DNA of 7,888 nucleotides from JBGSWL01 sp041752455 (GTDB lineage Bacteria > Pseudomonadota > Alphaproteobacteria > Rhizobiales > Rhizobiaceae), in the NCBI GenBank assembly GCA_041752455.1, contig JBGSWL010000137.1, positions 1-7,888 of the forward strand, read 5' to 3'. The notes under the pieces are model-generated. The model had not been told where the DNA came from and searched no databases. It saw only the letters and a program-made list of their open reading frames with translations. The translations under genes were made by a program, and so were the position numbers. Positions 7,055 to 7,888 of this stretch are shown here, piece by piece. Position 1 is the stretch's first letter. Every line of letters begins with the position of its first letter.

Positions 7055-7082
7055 ACATAGTGTTCACGATACGGTGACCAAC
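7055..7082 (-). promoter_or_regulatory. Possible promoter for the 61-residue protein
   Basis: On the minus strand GTTGGT (7082-7077) and CTATGT (7060-7055) are separated by 16 nt, in the gap after the DUF3563 stop. The -10 is close to the rhizobial CTATAT, but the -35 is poor and the spacing one short. Initiation here would give a leader of about 75 nt. Confidence 0.25.
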
Positions 7083-7096
7083 CCGTAACGGACCGT

Positions 7097-7237
7097 TCAA
7101 TAGCGGTTGAACTTGCCGCTGTCGATTTCGCGCTGGCGCCGTTCCAGATCGGCCATCGAGACTGAACGGTTGAGATAGGCGCGCTCCATGTCGCGGCGGG
7201 CCGGGGCGGGCGCAAAGAGCGTCTTGAAGATGTTCAT
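7097..7237 (-). CDS. DUF3563 family small protein, 46 residues
   Basis: The product starts MNIFKTLFAPAPARRDMERAYL and continues LNRSVSMADLERRQREIDSGKFNRY. The YL pair followed about nine residues later by DLE and a basic/acidic helix ending in RxID is the hallmark of the DUF3563 family, tiny proteins of unknown function common in Rhizobiales and Burkholderia. A much longer open frame runs upstream to 7729 through GC-rich repeats. The ATG at 7237 is nevertheless the real start: AAAGGA lies 7 nt upstream, the family homology begins exactly there, and a promoter sits just ahead. The hydrophobic MNIFKTLF start could bind membranes but is too short for a transmembrane helix. No function is assigned. 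Confidence 0.85.
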   Translation of the reverse strand: MNIFKTLFAPAPARRDMERAYLNRSVSMADLERRQREIDSGKFNRY

Positions 7238-7277
7238 GGATGTATCCTTTCCATCGTCTGCTTCGTTTCCTTCCAAA

Positions 7278-7306
7278 ATATTGTGCGCTGCAATATGACG
7301 TGCAAG
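7278..7306 (-). promoter_or_regulatory. Predicted sigma-70 promoter for the DUF3563 gene
   Basis: On the minus strand CTTGCA (7306-7301) and CAATAT (7283-7278) are separated by exactly 17 nt, close to the rhizobial CTTGAC-N17-CTATAT form. Initiation near 7271 gives a leader of about 34 nt containing the AAAGGA ribosome-binding site. Confidence 0.6.
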
Positions 7307-7370
7307 CGCCGATTGCGGGCAGCAGCCATGCGCGTGGTGCATGGGTTGGGGGGGGTGGCTATTGAGTGCA

Positions 7371-7481
7371 ACTCTCCCCCCTTGAGGGGGAGATGTCTGC
7401 GCAGCAGACAGAGGGGGGGCAATGCCGCGCCAATCCACCCCCCTCTGCCCTTCGGGCATCTCCCCCTCAAGGGGGGAGAGT
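7371..7481. repeat. 111-bp mosaic palindromic intergenic element
   Basis: The outer arms 7371-7395 and 7457-7481 are perfect 25-bp inverted repeats. Each arm also folds on itself as CTCCCCC/GGGGGAG around a 5-nt centre. Inside the left arm is a 7-bp hairpin (7394-7400 with 7404-7410, GCA loop); inside the right arm is a 5-bp hairpin (7446-7450 with 7454-7458, TTC loop). The inner arms CAGAGGGGGG (7409-7418) and its complement (7438-7447) pair again, leaving a spacer of about 20 nt. Equivalent arms carry different mini-hairpins, which is a mosaic organisation reminiscent of rhizobial intergenic elements of the RIME/REP kind. The specific family name is not verified. Confidence 0.85.
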
Positions 7482-7503
7482 GGGCACCATCCCTCACCCT
7501 TAG

Positions 7504-7535
7504 TCATCCCGGACGGCGCAGCCGATCCGGGACCC
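7504..7535. repeat. REP-like palindrome, second family
   Basis: TCCCGGA (7507-7513) pairs with TCCGGGA (7526-7532), and CGGC (7514-7517) pairs with GCCG (7521-7524) around a GCA loop, with A7525 bulged. The flanking GTCA and CCCAT are also typical of the GTCATCCCGGA...TCCGGGA palindromes scattered between genes in Rhizobiales. It starts 22 bp after the preceding element and shares no obvious sequence with it. Confidence 0.75.
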
Positions 7536-7704
7536 ATGCCGCAACGCCTCGCCAGGACACACGTTCGCCTTCCCGCGCGCATCCGCGCCGGGTTTGAGTG
7601 AAGAACTGGAACCACGGGCGGTCGGAGGGACGCTCGATGGGTAGTGTGTGTGCGACCATCCGGCCGCCCGTCCGGCGGGCTTGCGGTTCGCGTGCTGCGG
7701 CCTT

Positions 7705-7734
7705 TTGGCCCCAGGGCTCTTGGCCCCAAGGCTC
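7705..7734 (+). repeat. 15-bp tandem duplication
   Basis: TTGGCCCCAGGGCTC (7705-7719) is followed immediately by TTGGCCCCAAGGCTC (7720-7734), two copies with one mismatch. Because the unit is 15 bp, every reading frame gains five residues. Confidence 0.85.
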
Positions 7735-7762
7735 TGCACCGGGCTGTACGGGGATATCGGCG

Positions 7763-7813
7763 CTTGCACGCGCCGGTTCCCCTGACCCGGCCGGAGGGCG
7801 GCGCCCGTGCAAG
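7763..7813. other. Potential stem-loop, candidate structured RNA
   Basis: CTTGCACG (7763-7770) pairs perfectly with CGTGCAAG (7806-7813). CGCC (7771-7774) pairs with GGCG (7800-7803) after a two-base CC bulge, making a 12-bp stem around a GC-rich interior that can fold further. The strand is undetermined. No known riboswitch, SRP RNA, RNase P RNA or tmRNA core motif was recognised in it. Confidence 0.4.
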
Positions 7814-7888
7814 TGGGCGTGCCCGAAAGCCGTGACGTCTCCGCCCTTCCGTGGGGGCTCATCACCCAGCAGGATTACCATCTCCCGC

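Larger units (their letters stand above)
7536..7888. other. Unassigned GC-rich region, no convincing gene
   Basis: About 350 bp follow the second palindrome without a gene I can support. Overlapping open frames exist on both strands, but none has a properly spaced ribosome-binding site: the minus-strand ATG at 7881 directly abuts GGGAG. None gives a protein-like composition or a recognised family. Visible structure includes hairpins GCCCG/CGGGC (7666-7680) and GGCC-TTTT-GGCC (7699-7710), a 15-bp tandem duplication (7705-7734), and a long stem at 7763-7813. A coding region that begins beyond the right edge and ends here on the minus strand cannot be excluded. A structured RNA or a larger dispersed repeat is equally possible. 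Confidence 0.5.

Noticed and set aside
7341..7358. G-rich tract with eight consecutive G, possible G-quadruplex
   Set aside because: Only one long run with short neighbours is present; this is not enough evidence for a functional quadruplex in a GC-rich intergenic region.
7504..7881. 125-residue minus-strand open frame at the right end
   Set aside because: The ATG abuts its only GGGAG with no spacer, the frame runs through the REP-like palindrome, and another frame is open over the same region. It remains possible only as the end of a gene starting outside the window.
1..7888. CRISPR arrays, tRNA or rRNA genes, transposases, phage or defence genes
   Set aside because: No regularly spaced repeats, T-loop GTTCGA motifs in a cloverleaf context, rRNA cores or transposase-like proteins were seen on either strand.

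Overview
The window reads as chromosomal core sequence from an alphaproteobacterium of the Rhizobiales (Hyphomicrobiales), probably near the Rhizobiaceae/Phyllobacteriaceae/Aurantimonadaceae. The evidence is a CckA-type hybrid kinase, a single-cysteine alphaproteobacterial DksA, a YcjX/YcjF pair, a DUF3563 small protein, high GC content, promoter matches to the rhizobial CTTGAC-N17-CTATAT form, and GC-rich intergenic palindromes of the rhizobial type. The genus cannot be fixed by eye.

Layout. Positions 1-2163 are minus-strand: a SixA-like phosphohistidine phosphatase (1645-2163), the YcjX-family P-loop protein (114-1568), and the first 39 codons of a YcjF/TIGR01620-type membrane protein (1-117) joined to ycjX by an ATGA overlap. 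From 2164 to 2358 lies a divergent promoter region. dksA (2359-2778, plus) is separated from the convergent fliO-like gene (2865-4037, minus) by a near-perfect bidirectional terminator. The fliO-like gene is divergent from cckA (4178-6739, plus), a membrane-anchored PAS/HisKA/HATPase/receiver kinase. A terminator-like hairpin follows cckA. Two small minus-strand genes come next: an unrecognised 61-residue protein (6788-6973) with a perfect AGGAGG, and a 46-residue DUF3563 protein (7097-7237) with a good promoter.

The right end (about 7310-7888) has no convincing gene. It holds a 111-bp mosaic palindrome, a second and different palindrome about 25 bp further on, a 15-bp tandem duplication, and a stretch with long stems that could be a structured RNA, a repeat family or misread coding sequence.

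Functionally the window places the top kinase of the CckA-ChpT-CtrA cell-cycle relay next to the ppGpp co-regulator DksA, a histidine phosphatase, and envelope-associated proteins (YcjX/YcjF, FliO-like). It looks like a conserved housekeeping locus rather than an accessory island. The least explained material is the right-hand intergenic segment and the two small proteins.
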